DNA of 64,000 bases from Strigamia acuminata (Eukaryota; Arthropoda; Chilopoda; Geophilomorpha; Linotaeniidae): NCBI GenBank assembly GCA_949358305.1, contig OX442316.1, positions 11,842,001 to 11,906,000 of the forward strand. The letters are read 5' to 3'. The position numbers and the translations under genes are program-made. Numbering within the stretch: the stretch's first letter is position 1; the number at the start of each line of letters is the position of its first letter. Below, in pieces: positions 10,183 to 23,124 of this stretch. The notes under the pieces were generated by a model. The model ran no database searches. It had not been told where the DNA came from and saw only the letters and a list, made by a program, of their open reading frames with translations.

Positions 10183-10421
10183 CTGTTCAAAATAAAAATA
10201 CAAATGATTAAAAGCGCAACTTTCCATTTGTTTACTGTTATTACACCTTCCAGTCAATAACTATGATTTAAATTTCTCAACTTTTGCCATTCCAAATTTC
10301 ATCACGAGAAATCCACATCAAAGGAATTGCAAACACAAAATTGTTGAAATTATACAAGCAAGCACATTTCCATCTATAATTCCACTCATTTAACCCCTTC
10401 TTGGCTCGCGAGCTTACATAC

Positions 10422-10718
10422 CATAAATATTGAGGCGAGCAATATGCTCCACAGTGCCAGCTTTATTGCTAGCCAAGCAACGGTACGTGCCACCGTCTTC
10501 CCATCGTGTCTCCGTTACGTTGAGAACGCTCACTATGCTGCCGTCAGTGTCAGCGCGTCCCACTACACGGATCCGCTCCGATGTCTGGAGAGAGACGTCG
10601 TCCACGAACCACGTAACGACCGGCGCGGGACTCCCCGTGGCCACACACGCCAAAGAGACGTCGGTTCCGGACTCTAGGGTATTCTCATCAAACACTCCAA
10701 CCAATTCGGGTGCAGCAT
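10422..10718 (-). CDS. Dscam: Dscam exon encoding Ig5 (complete domain)
   Basis: This single exon encodes Ig5. It lies between TATATTTCAG (AG at 10720-10719) and a GTATGT donor (10421-10416). It is 297 bp, phase 1 to phase 1. Motifs in order are DAAPELVGVFDENTLESGTD, VSLACVATGSPAPVVTWFVD (first cysteine and tryptophan), GSIVSVLNVTETRWEDGGTY, RCLASNKAGTVEHIARLNIYG. N-V-T is a possible glycosylation site. V(S)...LN(I/V)T....DGG.Y.C.A..K.G..EH.A.LN(V/I)YG is the signature of Dscam Ig5. The plus strand of this exon is also open over about 100 codons, but that frame has no Ig motifs and is an antisense shadow. Confidence 0.95.
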
Positions 10719-12950
10719 CTGAAATATATATGAAAAAAAAATAAGAAACGTACAACGCACTCTAACATCTTCATGTTTCCTCTTAGCGCTAAATAAAGAC
10801 TCAACGTTGAGATTGCTTTTTTTCTTTCTTTCTTTTCTTGCAGCAAATAAAGCAGAATTTTAATCAAATATTGAATTTGTTCCGTTCTAATATACCCGAA
10901 AAATATACGTATTCATACATTAATTGTGGTATAAACTTTCTTAACTTATGCATCTATTTTGTTATTTTAATTTTCCACTCATGCTTTATTTACTGTTCGT
11001 TTAATTTTAAAATAACAGCCTACAGCAATGACAATTTATGCGTTAACATGTAAAAATCAGGAAAATCTCGCTTTACCAATAAAAACCGATAATAAGATAA
11101 CAGCTTGGAGAGTATATTTAATATAATCGCATTACTAATAAATAAAAAAAAAGTGGTAAATCATAATGAAATAAAGTTAGAAGCTCCTAACTTGTAGAAA
11201 AAATAATAATAAACACATGTTTACGCCGAAATTTACGCGAAAACATAATTAGTTTCAAATTACAGGGTGGCGTTCTCGTAACTCTAATGAAAATGTAAAA
11301 AATTTAAATATTTTGTGATTCGGTGATTTTTATGCAATTCTCGAGTCAGCAAAACATGTATCGCTCACCTGTGACACATCGATCGCATTATTATAATACA
11401 AATTCCAGGAAATCATTTATTCACACCAACACAAATGTATAATTGCACACACGATTCAAATTAAATCTCCCAAGTTTAATAAATGCCTTCGTGTGTAAAA
11501 CTCCACAAAACTAAAAAATCAATTATTATTAAACCTCGCACAGCTTTTTACCATTCCTTCAACTAATTATATTGACAAACCTTTAAATAAAACAAAAAAA
11601 AACAAGTTTATCATTACAAATTTTAAAAAAAAATTAAAAAAAAAAAATTGCATGTTTTCTCTTCAATTCGCATTTAATGAACACATGCACATCCATTAAA
11701 ATCACACAACAATGAATTATTAACGAAATCAACTAAACTCATCCAGTAGCTTGTAAATTTAGCACAATAATCTTCCAAAAGAGAAAAAAAAAGAAAAAAA
11801 TCCTTCCAATCCCATCCGACCAACTTAAGAACACATAAAAAAAAAATTCCCATAAATAAATTAGATCCCATTTATGTTTGCGATAAAACCCAAACATAAT
11901 AACATAAATTCCTTATTACAATTTCGTCTTGAGTCAATGATCTCCACTCGAGATCATCTTCGCGCGGTTTCTAAGGTAACCGAAACCTAAAACATTCCCG
12001 TGAAAGCAAAGCAGAGCATGAAGTGAATGGCAGAGTGGGGGAAGTGAAAGGAAGACGTCGAGGCATCAACATCAGAGCACGCACGGCGGAACCGTGTCCA
12101 AAGGTTGATCTGCATATTGGCTTCACATGCCGTTATCGCCTCAGGCGAGATACGACTGCGTTACCAAGCAACGGGGGTCGTTACCTGGGGTTAGTTCGCC
12201 TTTCCTCCTTCTCTTTTAGCCGCCTGATTTATTTACAGCGCCCCAAACACCTACCTTGGTTTCCCCAACCTCGTTTCGGGGGCATTCGGTTGCCAATCGC
12301 GTAGCGGCAAGAATGGAAGGGTGTTTGGAAAAGAGGGCGAGGGATAGCCACTTATCATTTCTGAAAACATGGTTCAGCGTTGCTTGTTTGTGCAAATCAT
12401 TTGGAACAAAAGAGAAAAGAGTTTTATTTTTTTTTGTTTGTTTAAAGCACTTTGTATTCACCTCTAAAGCGGAAGGGTTTTGCGGTTTGGGTGTTGGCCA
12501 GCATTCAAAGCGTGGTGAATTGTTATCAATAAACTTTCGGTTCAAATTATCGACGTTATTGAAATTTCGATAATTGGATAGTTGCGCTGCCCCTGAGCTT
12601 AGCGGCTCGCGATATTACCAAGCTGCAGAGTTGAAGGAGGGGAAATGTGTTTGGTCCGTGTGGTGTGGTCATGATCCGACAGGTGTAGCAAATAAATTTT
12701 TTAATTTTTAATTTTTGCCGGTTTTTAATTCTAAATAATTGATCAGCAAAAGACGCTTGAAAAGGTGTTAGTAGAAGCATTTAGTTTGTTTTTGTTCTCC
12801 GAACAGGAAATGTGGTTTTTACATCTTATTTCAAAATAACCGATCCTCGGAAATGAGAAATAAACGTCTGGCCGCCTCAGAGGATCTCCTGTAGGCTGAA
12901 CGCAAAACCACTTTCCATACACATGAAATTTCTCCAGTTTAGAAACAAAT

Positions 12951-13036
12951 AGCATATTTTCTCGATTAAGAGCCGTGGCTCAGGATGCCCGTTTTGAATA
13001 AGAACCACGGCTCTTACTCGAGAAATTACGGTACCT
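12951..13036. repeat. Foldback repeat, AGAGCCGYGGCTCT family, copy 1
   Basis: CTCGATTAAGAGCCGTGG (12961-12978) and its near-exact reverse complement (13011-13022 region, ending CTTACTCGAGAAA) form arms of about 28 bases around a 26-base centre. The outer ends read TATTTTCTCGA and the complement of TACCGTAATTT. Related sequences occur at 23796-23905 and 37256-37650. Confidence 0.6.
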
Positions 13037-13091
13037 TACTTCTTCTGTTTTAAGACGCACACTAATTTCAGTACCATAAACATAGATGTTT

Positions 13092-13267
13092 AAGTCGAAA
13101 CTGCTTAAAACGAATCGCAAGGGACCCGAAAAAACGATTCGTTATAACGAGAATTCGTTATATCGAATTTTTTTAACATGGTGTTCTATGGCCAGTCAAC
13201 CAAACCAGCCATTTTTAGGTATTTGTTATATCGATAATTCGCGATTCGTTATAAAAAGTTTCGACTG
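13092..13267. mobile_element. Pogo/Tigger-like inverted-repeat element (MITE)
   Basis: The right end reads, on the minus strand, CAGTCGAAACTTTTTATAAC followed by GAATCGC. The left end is AAGTCGAAACTGCTTAAAAC followed by GAATCGC. Internal blocks GTTATAACGAGAATTC and GTTATATCGA are typical. Termini of the form CAGTCGAA...TATAACGAA are characteristic of pogo/Tigger-type Tc1-mariner elements. At 176 bp it is non-autonomous. A TA follows the right end; the left TA is degraded. Confidence 0.7.
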
Positions 13268-13977
13268 TAGTGCGTCATGGAATCAAAAAAATTCACTGAG
13301 TCATTTTATAGCAAGATTTTGGGTCGTTACAAAACAAGGAGTCCACCCCCAAATCATTAAATTAATTCGTTTTAAAGCTAAAACACTGATGGATCCAGGA
13401 AGTGGCCATGATAATATTTATAATAATTTATAATAAAATTATAATTTAAGAATTAATAATTGTTTAAGAAAAATTCAAAGGGGCACAGAATAACATGAGG
13501 AGGGTTTGTTTGATGTGTTTTATTGCGTGCATCTGCATTGTATGTTGTTGAAAGGCTGTTAATTCCTGTCTAGAGATGGTGCTGGTTTCCATTTCCGTCA
13601 CTGGCGCTGGTTTTCATTTCCATCCGTTTGCAGTCAAAGATCGAGTCTCACCCAGTTCCACCATCGGGCCCTTAGGTCAGTGGACAGGTAAAGTTAAATT
13701 TTCCCGTTTCAGAAATGGCCCTCCCCCTGAATGCCCTTGAACTAAACATGAATGAATTGCTCCCGTATTAATACGCCATCGATTGTAAGACGCACCCCAC
13801 TTTTAGCGATGTTAAATGAGGAAAAAAAGTACCTCTTAGAGTCAAAGAAATACAGTAAATATGTGGTACTATGGATAACCAAATTGTGTATACTCATTGT
13901 TTTGCAGTTATGCAAATAAATATAATTCTTTTTGACAAAATACCTGCACGATTTAAGTGCAGAATGCATTTTATACT

Positions 13978-14080
13978 CAATAAAATGCATCTTATGTGCA
14001 ACAAAATGCATCTTATGTGCAACAAAATGCATCTTATGTGCAATAAAATGCATCTTATATGCAACAAAATTCAATTTTAC
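13978..14080. repeat. 21-bp tandem repeat
   Basis: About four and a half copies of AAYAAAATGCATCTTATGTGC. Because 21 is divisible by three the array is open in frames on both strands, which produces artificial open frames with repeated K-M-H residues. No coding function is supported. Confidence 0.8.
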
Positions 14081-14299
14081 ATGCGAATATTGAAAGCATC
14101 AAAAATCGTCTTAGACTACGACCAAGTCATTGAAAAAAATGAAATTTCAGTAAACAAACAATAGCAGTCGAGAAACCATCGTCAAATCGCGGATGTCTCC
14201 CTCGAACAAGTGTTTGAATATCAGGGCACCGAGCCATCCGGTTCTTTATCAAGTGCCGCCGAAAAAATCGAAAAGAAAAAAGAAAAAAAAATCAACAAC

Positions 14300-14370
14300 C
14301 GACAAGAACGGATCGAACCCGCGTAAAAGACCAGCAATAAACAATCACCCACCACTTGCTCTAGACGTGG
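14300..14370 (-). repeat. tRNA-like segment, probable SINE head
   Basis: On the minus strand, TAGAGCAAGTGG (14352-14363) resembles a pol III A box. Roughly 32 bases later GGGTTCGATCC (around 14311-14321) matches the B box. This spacing is that of a tRNA promoter. The cloverleaf is not intact, so a SINE or decayed tRNA copy is more likely than a working tRNA gene. The downstream part (14180-14290) includes a pyrimidine tract on the minus strand. Confidence 0.5.
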
Positions 14371-15330
14371 TCAAATTAGGCTCTTAATTAGTAGCTTGTA
14401 TTTTTCCCCACATCTATTATTTGGGGTCACGACCCCAATTGGGTACCTCGTGGAGTACACCCCTTATTGTGTAGTGACCACAACATTTTCTGAAAGTTGA
14501 TCTTCAAAAAGATAAATATTATTCCGTAAAATTAGAATATTATTGGATCTGAAATAGTAAACAGCCCGAATGTTTTAAATAAACAAGCTAATGTGTGCTT
14601 ACAGCTTGAAATCCCTTTATTAAAATAAACGTAATCAGTTTCTAAAATCAAAAACAAACTGAACGCGCCGTACTGCTTAAATAAGCACGAATGAGCAAAT
14701 GCTTAATGATTGCTCTGAAATTCCGAGAGTCTGAGCGAATTTTATCTTTTCCATTAATTCCAATTAGAAAATGATCTCAGTGACTCAATTTTACGGAAAG
14801 ATTTGCGCCCTCCCTTTCTTCCCTCCGCAAATAAACGCCAAACTAAAAGCAATAAATTATATTTCGCAAAATGTACATCACCAAAATCATCACTTGAAAA
14901 CGAGAAAAATTAAAAATAAATAAATAAACACACTCGAAGCAAATTGCATTAATTAATGCACATCGACAAAGCAGCCAAGCAGCACCGATCGTATATTTGA
15001 CGAAATTGATAAACATTTCAATCGTGATCCGATAACAATCCCGTTAATGAACGCAGGTGCGAATTACACAATTTGTCGTCCAAATTACGAGTTTCAAATC
15101 TGACCTATAGAATTAGTCAACTTTGATTAGTTATCCCTGACGATTACCATCGAGGAAAACGAATAAACGACAATATAATTGGAGTATTAATGTTGGAATA
15201 AATGTTTGCTTAATAAGTTCGAACCGCGCCCTAGAGGCGGCGGCTTTTAATTGAAATGTTTACACACTCCGACCTGTCTTGGAGCTAGTAAATTAAAAAT
15301 TGACCACAAAGTTATCTCGTGCACACTCAC

Positions 15331-15597
15331 CTCCCAGTATAAGTTGGCCGGCTCCCTGAGCCGATTCTTGGTTATTGCTCACTAAGCACTGGTACATTCC
15401 TTTATCAGTCACGTGCACTGATGCAATAGTGATGGTGTCGTCTGATAACGTCTTCTCAGCATCCGACTGCAACTTCCGACCGTCTTTGTACCACGATACA
15501 GAGATGACTGGAAACCCGGTCACAACACAACGGAAAGTGGCCGATTTGCCAATGTCCACTATTTGCTTTTCCGGCAAAATACTGACGGTAAGTGACG
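15331..15597 (-). CDS. Dscam: Dscam exon encoding Ig4 (complete domain)
   Basis: This single exon encodes the whole of Ig4. It lies between ATTTCAG (AG at 15599-15598) and a consensus GTGAGT donor (15330-15325). It is 267 bp, phase 1 to phase 1. Motifs are SLTVSILPEKQIVDIGKSAT, FRCVVTGFPVISVSWYKDGR (first cysteine and core tryptophan), ITIASVHVTDKGMYQCLVSN (second cysteine) and NQESAQGAGQLILG. The series VSW.KDGR/K, DKGMYQC.V.N(D/N)QESA and L.LGG is diagnostic of Dscam Ig4. The last base and the next exon form a split aspartate codon leading into DAAPELV of Ig5. Confidence 0.95.
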
Positions 15598-16854
15598 CTG
15601 AAATGACAAATAAAATAAAATTCAATTTTTTAAAAAAAAAAAAATTAATTTTTTTATTTCGCACAGTCGAAATATTTATGAAGTTTTAAGATTATTTGGT
15701 AAATCCACTTTCCCTTAGCCATAAACCCTTTTCTCTTGTTTCCATCTATAAAGATGAGGCGATCAATACAGGCTGGGCAAAACAAGATCACCGAATAAAG
15801 GGAAGGGGGAGATGGAAAGAGGGGTTGGAATGAAGGACTTCCTTCTCGAATCTAATGGCAACTCGATCGATACATCCATCAACACTCAAGAGACTTCCAC
15901 TTGAAGGTTAAAAAGAAAATAAGAAGAAATAGAGGGGAGGGAAAATATGAAAAAGAAAAAAAAAAAAAAGAAGAAAAAATGAAAAGAAAAATACAATTTT
16001 AGAGCAAAATCAAACTTATGGCTTATTTGTGAAAACTTTCTTCCCAGAATAGGAAAACCCCTCTTAACTAAGCAACATAAATCAGGAAAGAAAATGGGGA
16101 TTTTCGAAACCGTTGGCCTAAGGTTTGAAAATTCCCATTTTCCCAAAACAATCTCATCATCATACATCGATAGGAAACTCGATTTCTACATTTGGATTTT
16201 CTAACCGGGAGTAACCGGTTTGAAAATATTTTCCATAAAACAAACAAAATTGATAGCACAGAGCTAAAATAACTTCGCATCGTATTGATTTTTTTTCGTA
16301 ATTGAAAATCAATCAAATAATGGACTCTGTAGTGCAAAATTATTATGTAAAAAAAAAAGTAGTTATAATAATATTACAAGTGTAACAAAAGAAAAAAAAA
16401 AGATTAATGCTTTCCGATTAGTAATTTATACTGAAATCTATCGGTAAACCAAGTCGTTGCATCGCTAGTGCTTTTATTATGATTTAGATTTATTGCACAG
16501 TACATGTCACATTTCGCACATTTAATGACATCTAGCTAACGGTAATTTACATATGTTTACGGAAAACAATTTCTTTTGAACAGAAATAATCACTATTTTG
16601 ATTAATTACCTTGAAATTAACGTGCAGTAAATATTACAACAATAATCCCACATTTAAAGCTCAAATATTAACGTTTAGCAATTCCAATTTGCTAAGACCC
16701 ACGAATAGCACTTTGCATGATTTATTTGCAAAAGTTAAAGGCCGAATGAGTCATAATCATGTTTCCAATTAAAATACACAATTAAAAAAATAATCACTAC
16801 ACATAATATCATGTTGTTCTAGCTTGACGTCCTAGCAGGAACATTCACAAACCC

Positions 16855-17185
16855 GTATGTACACATAACATGCATGTTTCGTTGTTTAAATGTCGTGTGC
16901 ACACCCAGACTAAATCGGCCACCTTTTTTGAAGTTACATCGAGACAAACAAAACTTTGTCTACAAATGCAATGCATAACTACACTTAAAATTGAAGTAAA
17001 ATAGAGTTTAGTAAAATTGTATTTTAGTTTGTAGTTTTACCAATTTTAGTTTTATAGATAGGAAATGATGTCATTTTTGTTTTAAAATTGAACTAAAACA
17101 CAAAATGTTTTAATTTTTGAATGCAGCTAGTTTAAAAAGCAGTTTAAATATGCTGTTCAGTCTATGAATGCACCTACACGCAGAT
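16855..17185. repeat. Dispersed repeat, CCAGACTAAATCGGCCACC family, copy 2
   Basis: It shares the 19-base core at about 16906 with copy 1 and the 3' block (TTTAAATATGCTGTTCAGTC) at about 17145. Its interior 17057-17131, reverse-complemented, matches 30458-30535 over about 75 bases starting ACTAGCTGCATTCA. This shows modules shared between repeat families. Confidence 0.6.
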
Positions 17186-20100
17186 TTCACATTGATCCAA
17201 GAATTTAAACTGGAATTTCTCTAACTGACCAACAAAACACACCGTTTTCGGCAATCATTGATTTTTTTGCGTGTCTACATCTGTTTAAAATTGTGCACTA
17301 CCAGTGATGACTTTAAATGTCCCCAAGTTTTCCTTCAAAGACAGATGCGAGGCACATAAAACCTCAGAGAGCTCTGAGGTTTTAATAATATTCCTCTAGC
17401 TGCATGCCATACATCTGAAGAAGAGGAAAAACACAAATAAAGCATATTCATCTTGTCATTTCCACCCCTCCATCAATTCTCAAGTACGGCAGCACCCATA
17501 CAGAAATAGTCAATTTTTCATCCGATTTCGCCTCACTTTTTCCCCAACCCCTCCGAACAGTGGTTGTTTCGGTCCATTTCCCATATTCGTTTCCCATGGG
17601 ACTTTGATCCTATTGGATTTCGGCCTCCCGAACTTAGGCGCGAGTAGCAACGACCGCCGTCTCCGAGGGCATTCAGCACAGCTGGACCAGGATTTGTTTA
17701 CAGCAGACAGAGAGGGAACTCATCCTCCTCGCAAAACACAAAAGAAATGCAAAGAAAAGCTGTCACCACACAAGCTCACACGTGGCCCATGGCATAGTCC
17801 CTTGGATGTCACAAGATGGATTTAAAAACCTTAAATCCTGTTTCGTTGCAACTCTTCTCACATTTCCTCTTCCCCACTTCTTTTTCTATTTTTTTTTTAT
17901 TTGATTAATAAAACTGAACAAGTATGTAAAAGTGTTGGATTCCACTAATGAAATTTCTGACAAATTCTTCCTATTTTTTTCTCCACTGCTTTCCATCAGG
18001 ATTGAATCGAGCAAAATGTGTAACACAATCTGCATCACAGATGATGATTACATTTTTATTCTTTATTTTTAAAGAGAAAAAAAAAATTGTGTTAAAACAT
18101 TTTTCATATTTATTGCAAACCCCCGGACAAATGTTTAAAAAAATAATAGGAATTTCTTTAACATACTCCACGAAAATCCAGACGAAATATATACCAAAGT
18201 GAGGACAATAAAAATGTAGGAGATGAAGCGACACACACTCTCTCAAAAGTCGTCTTCTCTTTTTCCTCCCCGGATTTTCGTTTCATTTAATTTCCGCCTA
18301 CATCACCGCACGTCGGGTTAGCGTTTCTGTGGCCGTCTTCTCTCTTTCTCCCATTCTTACCTCACTTTTTTTTTCTTAGATTCTCACACGGTATCATCGA
18401 AACACCGCTTCTAACATTCGCCAGAAATGTTTTGAAAAATTACAACCGCGATAGGAAATAGCATAATTTCACAGAAAAAAATTGAAATTCACTGACCAAA
18501 TATATTATTTTTTCGTATAAATATAAGTTATTTTATATCTCAAAAATCGAAAATTCGTGCAAAAAAAAAAAAAATTATTTCCTCTCCCTGAAAACATATT
18601 TGCCTTCAAATCAATTTTATTTTATTTTATTTTTGCAGGTTGCCGTTAAACATATTTCAATTCAATCTTCAAAAACGAATTCAGGAGGAAAAAATTTTAT
18701 TAAAGTTTTAATCTTTAAAACTAATTAAAATATTACATTAAAAAATGAACCACAATTTCTAGCAAATAAGCGAATTATTATATACTAATTAAATTAGCAT
18801 GGTCTTCTGCCATCCACCAAAACTTAGTAAAACACATTAAAAAATTAATAACTCATGTTTATTTAACGCAAAATGTAAATTTAATGTAATCAATTTTTAA
18901 TTTAATCCCATTCGTTTATACCTGCATAACTTATTCAAAATATCCACCCTTAAAAAATCATCCATCAGCCTTTCACCGATTGTATGAATTTACACAAAAC
19001 GAAAAAAAAATGGTGAAAAAAGAAAGAAAAAAAAGAAATACAGAAAAAAAGGGGGCGACAGCTGAAACGGCATCCGCCCTACGGTGTTTAATCTTGTGGA
19101 GTCGAGAAGGGGGAAAGTTGGAACACGACAGGCAACGCAATGGAGACATAGAAAGAAGACGTCGAGTAGCGCCAAATAGCTTGCTGACCCATTTCTGTTC
19201 GAAACGGCGTTTAACAAAAGAGAAAACGGTTGCTTGGCAACTGGTACCACCCTCCATTTGCTCCCATCATCCACTCCCACCTATTTTGCATAAGTAAACT
19301 GCCGGCTGTCAGTCGTCAGACCTCCTTGATTTGTATTATTCCATGTTTTCTATATGAATGATCAATACATGCCCGTCAGGCGCACGAAGACCTATGACCA
19401 ATATTTCTCCATACAAATTGTAGCATTTTATACAAACAAAATATCAAAAAATAAAAAAAAATGTAGAAAAACATATAAAAAAAATTTTTTTTTTTTAAAA
19501 AAAATTCAGCTTTTATCATAAATCAGACACATGTTTACGCAACGTGCAGTTAAATGTAAAATAAGAAGTTTACTACATGAATTGTGTAGGTCCACAAGAC
19601 AACAGTTACATTATTTTCACGTCGTATGATCTATAATTCAAGTAGGTGTGGTCGAACAAACTTCTCACCCTCTTTACTGTCCCTTGGATTAACGACAACA
19701 ACAAAAATTGAATTTCCTCCTTCGTGACTTAAATTGTCAACAAACGAAATTTTTAAAAAATTTAAATTAAAAAATTTAAAAAAAAATAATAATAATAAAA
19801 ATAATCTCAAAATCAATTTACCAAAAATTGAAAAAGAATTTCCAATTGCAAAGTTGTTCGTAAAAATTCACCTCAATATTAAATTCTTCCCCCACTTACC
19901 AATTAGTTTTTTTCTTCCTTTCGATACATTACTCGTTGGTCTCCAGGATAAAATCAATTATTACTAAAGTGACAGTAAATTGCTTTTCTTTTCACATCCT
20001 CATCAGTTTCCTCAGGCAAGGAACCGGTGGCATTTCCATTGTAACTACGCACCAATTACAGCTTCAACAACACTTGTTAATTATGATTTGTAATCAATTT

Positions 20101-22887
20101 GTCTCACAAGGTTAAATTCACTGCCGCTAATTAACTTGCAACATTTTTATATTCCAAAAAAAGAAAGAAAAAAAAAATAACAAAAAATAAAATAAATTAA
20201 CTTGCATGAAAATCGACCAGGTCGGGCTTCTCTGCTTTACAATTTGCATTCCGTGAACTTCCAACTCGTTTAATTTTCTAACTAAAAATTAATTTTCAAG
20301 TCTTTGACGCTCCCTTTTATATTTGCTTGAAACTTCAAATCACTCGAATAATCTTATCATTCTGCATGCCGAGAAAATGCTAATCGATTTGAATTTAAAA
20401 TTCAATTTTTTTTTTTTAGTCTTTATTCGACATTACCATCCACCACCACCCACCCCCCACCCAACCAGCGACTCTCAAACACCAAACAAAATTAGATTAA
20501 AATCACAGATAATAAAAGGATGAAAGCAAACAAAATTCCAAAACATCTGTAAACTTTCAAACTCGATTTCAAACACTTAACAAGAATTATTTAAAATTTA
20601 TTCAAATAAAATTTCAATTTCCAACACTAGAAATTAATAGAAACTTATTTTTTAACTCTCCCCTACATTATCGCATTTCTCATGACACAAACAACTTATT
20701 CCCATCCTAAAAATTCTATTTATTTTCACAAATAATATCCGTCCACTTTCCTTCGCTGGCCGAGCATAGCGTGATTTGTAAAAGTGAAAGAAAAAAAAAC
20801 ACAAAAAAACCCAAAAGCAGCACAAAGAAAGCCAAAAACAGACAACCAAGTCTTAAAAAATAGAAAAATACATTTTATGTTTCCTATTGTAAAAAATAAA
20901 ATATCTTTTTTTCTGATAAATTTTTTCCACAGAAGAAATAAATAAACCAAACTGATAAATAGGCCTATAAAAACATGTAATAAAATAGGAATAATAAAAA
21001 AGAAAAATGAATGAATGAAATAAAAGAGCAGGTGAATGGCAGCCGGGGGTCCATTAGTTGATAAGGTGACGTTTATGGGAGGAGGAAAGATGACAGGTAA
21101 TCACGCCAACACATGTCACGTAACGCAAAACCTTTACCCGATATTACACCATTAGTTAAACCATTCACCTTTCCCCTACACAAGCGGTCAAGCAATTCAA
21201 ATCCAGCAAATCCAAAGCAAAACATTCCGAAAACTGCCATTGCATTTGAAACCAGCCTGCTGGGAGCTGGGAGCTGGGACCGACATCCGGATGAATATGC
21301 GGCATCTGGCGCCTATTCTTAAATAGGCAGTGCTACCCCCAAGACCTATCTTGCCCGAAGGACAAATTGAATTTGCAACGCGTCAAATAAGACCACCCGC
21401 GGGTCGACAGCGACGGAAGAGGCTCAGAGGAGCATCTAAGTCGACCAGTTGCCAGTTAGGGGGAGAGGAAAAGGATGCCGGTGGCTGTCAATTGTCTCGT
21501 ATTCGCTCCATCGAGTGGCTTGCTTCCTCTTTTACAACCGAGAGAGAGCGACCATCAAGATGTGCTTCCGTTCGTACATCCACGGTGCGAGTGAGTCACT
21601 CCTATTGGAATGACTGCCATTCTCATTCGGAGAAATGGCGCAAAGACAAAAATCCAGCGCAACTACTATTTCTCGCACTTGCCAGTACATAGAGGTGAGA
21701 AAAAAGAAAGAAAGCAAATGTTCACGGCGAGGGGAGAAGAGAAGAAGGAACTCACTCATGCTTCGCGCAGTTTGCTGCCCATTTACGCTACCCCAGCCTC
21801 TGGCTGTAATGTCACAAGTGCACAAAGGAAAGCTGCTGCAATCGGCACTCAACAAAAACTTTTCCTCGTCTAATGCCCCAACTGTTGTTTTATTTTCTTC
21901 TTGCTCTTTATGGTTATTTAAGAGTCAAAAGTTTGTAGAGGGAAAAAATAACGGTGCGCAAACAAATATGGCGGGAGAGGGATGGAAATGTCTCGGAAAT
22001 TGCAAGTTTCAATTTCATTTTCGTGTTGTTTATTTTTCTTGTTTTTGTAAAAATAAAAGAGGTTTCAGTGGCTAAAAGGTAATTGTGTTTATCTTTCGGC
22101 TCAAGGCTGTGGATTCAACTCAAGCGTCATAAACGTGGATTTTTTGGTTTTGTTTTTATTTATGAAACGTCCGACGGTTTCTATTCACGACGTGGTTCCG
22201 TTAAATTGGGTTTGTCTTCACTCAGGTGTACCCAAGTGCTATACACTTTCACGGTGCGGTATTTCTTAAAGTTAGATAAATATTGAATGTTGTGACTTAA
22301 TTTTTTTTCTTCTCTAGTGTCCACAAGCAGCTGATAGCGGCTTTGATAACAACGGATAAATGTTGTTGCTCAGTAAGCGCATTCACAAACGCATGATAAA
22401 CTTGTTGTTTAAATATCGTGCCCACTGTGACTGAAAACAGACTAAATCGGCTGCCATTTTTTAAAGGTCATGGGAAGAGAAATGAAAATTTTCTCTCAAG
22501 TGTTTGAAATAGCTTAAAAAAAGGTTATGTACCCACTTTCCTTGACAAACTTAAGAAATAATAAAGTATTTGTTGTTTTAAACAATGAAATCTTGTTTTT
22601 ACCATTTCAAAAAGGGAACCATTTTGTGCAATGCATTGTGGGATTTCTACATCATCGACGACATGATTTGAAAACAACAACACCACACATACATTCGAAG
22701 TAGTGTTACTCACATTGATTCAATTGTTGCCAGCCAATTTTAGGCCAAAAAACATTTATTTTAGAAGTTCCGACCCCCGGGAAATTTTAAAAAATAACTG
22801 GTACCAGCATATTTTGGCAATAAAATATGGCTTTTAGAGGTGCCAACCTCGGAAATTTTTTTTATATAACACAGTACCGAACGATTT

Positions 22888-23076
22888 TTACACCTTCCGC
22901 ATTTGCGCGATCGAATACAGCCAAACACCCGCCGTATTTGTGCGATCGAATACGGCGGGTGTTTGGCTGCATTCGATCGCACAAATGCGGCATGTGTTTG
23001 GCTGCATTTGCGCGATCGAATGCGGCCAAACACCCGCCGCATTCGATCGCACAAATGCGGGCGGTGTTTGGTCGAT
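22888..23076. repeat. Alternating palindromic array of CGATCG units
   Basis: About six units of GCATTTGYGCGATCGAATRC joined to CCAAACACCCGCC alternate in orientation. The best stem is perfect: 22920-22938 with 22949-22967, loop 22939-22948, and it extends outward with one mismatch to roughly 22900-22987. The array is GC-rich in an AT-rich surrounding. Open frames on both strands across it arise from the repeats. Confidence 0.8.
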
Positions 23077-23124
23077 TCTCAGTCTTAAATAAATAAATAA
23101 ATAAATAATAATTTCAATAGAAAA

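Larger units (their letters stand above)
10719..15330. other. Intron between Ig4 and Ig5
   Basis: This 4.6-kb intron holds no further exon. It contains an AGCCGYGGCT palindrome (12951-13036), a pogo/Tigger-like element (13092-13267), a 21-bp tandem repeat (13978-14080), a tRNA-like segment (14300-14370) and an X-box-like palindrome (12160-12172). The stretch about 12000-12330 is richer in G+C and free of A/T runs. Confidence 0.6.

Noticed and set aside
10430-10744. Two plus-strand open frames over the Ig5 exon
   Set aside because: Antisense shadows of a GC-richer coding exon; no domain is visible.
13086-13433. 115-codon plus-strand open frame
   Set aside because: Starts inside the pogo-like MITE and has no domain; a chance frame.
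13742-14164. Open frames with repeated K-M-H residues
   Set aside because: They are generated by the 21-bp tandem repeat, whose period is a multiple of three.
21330-22075. Overlapping plus-strand open frames of 87-146 codons in a GC-richer stretch
   Set aside because: Several frames and both strands are open at once, residues are low-information and no domain is seen; more likely non-coding or regulatory.
22827-23096. Open frames on both strands with repeated R-S-N-A / C-D-R-M-R type residues
   Set aside because: They are produced by the palindromic CGATCG array, which happens to be open in several frames.
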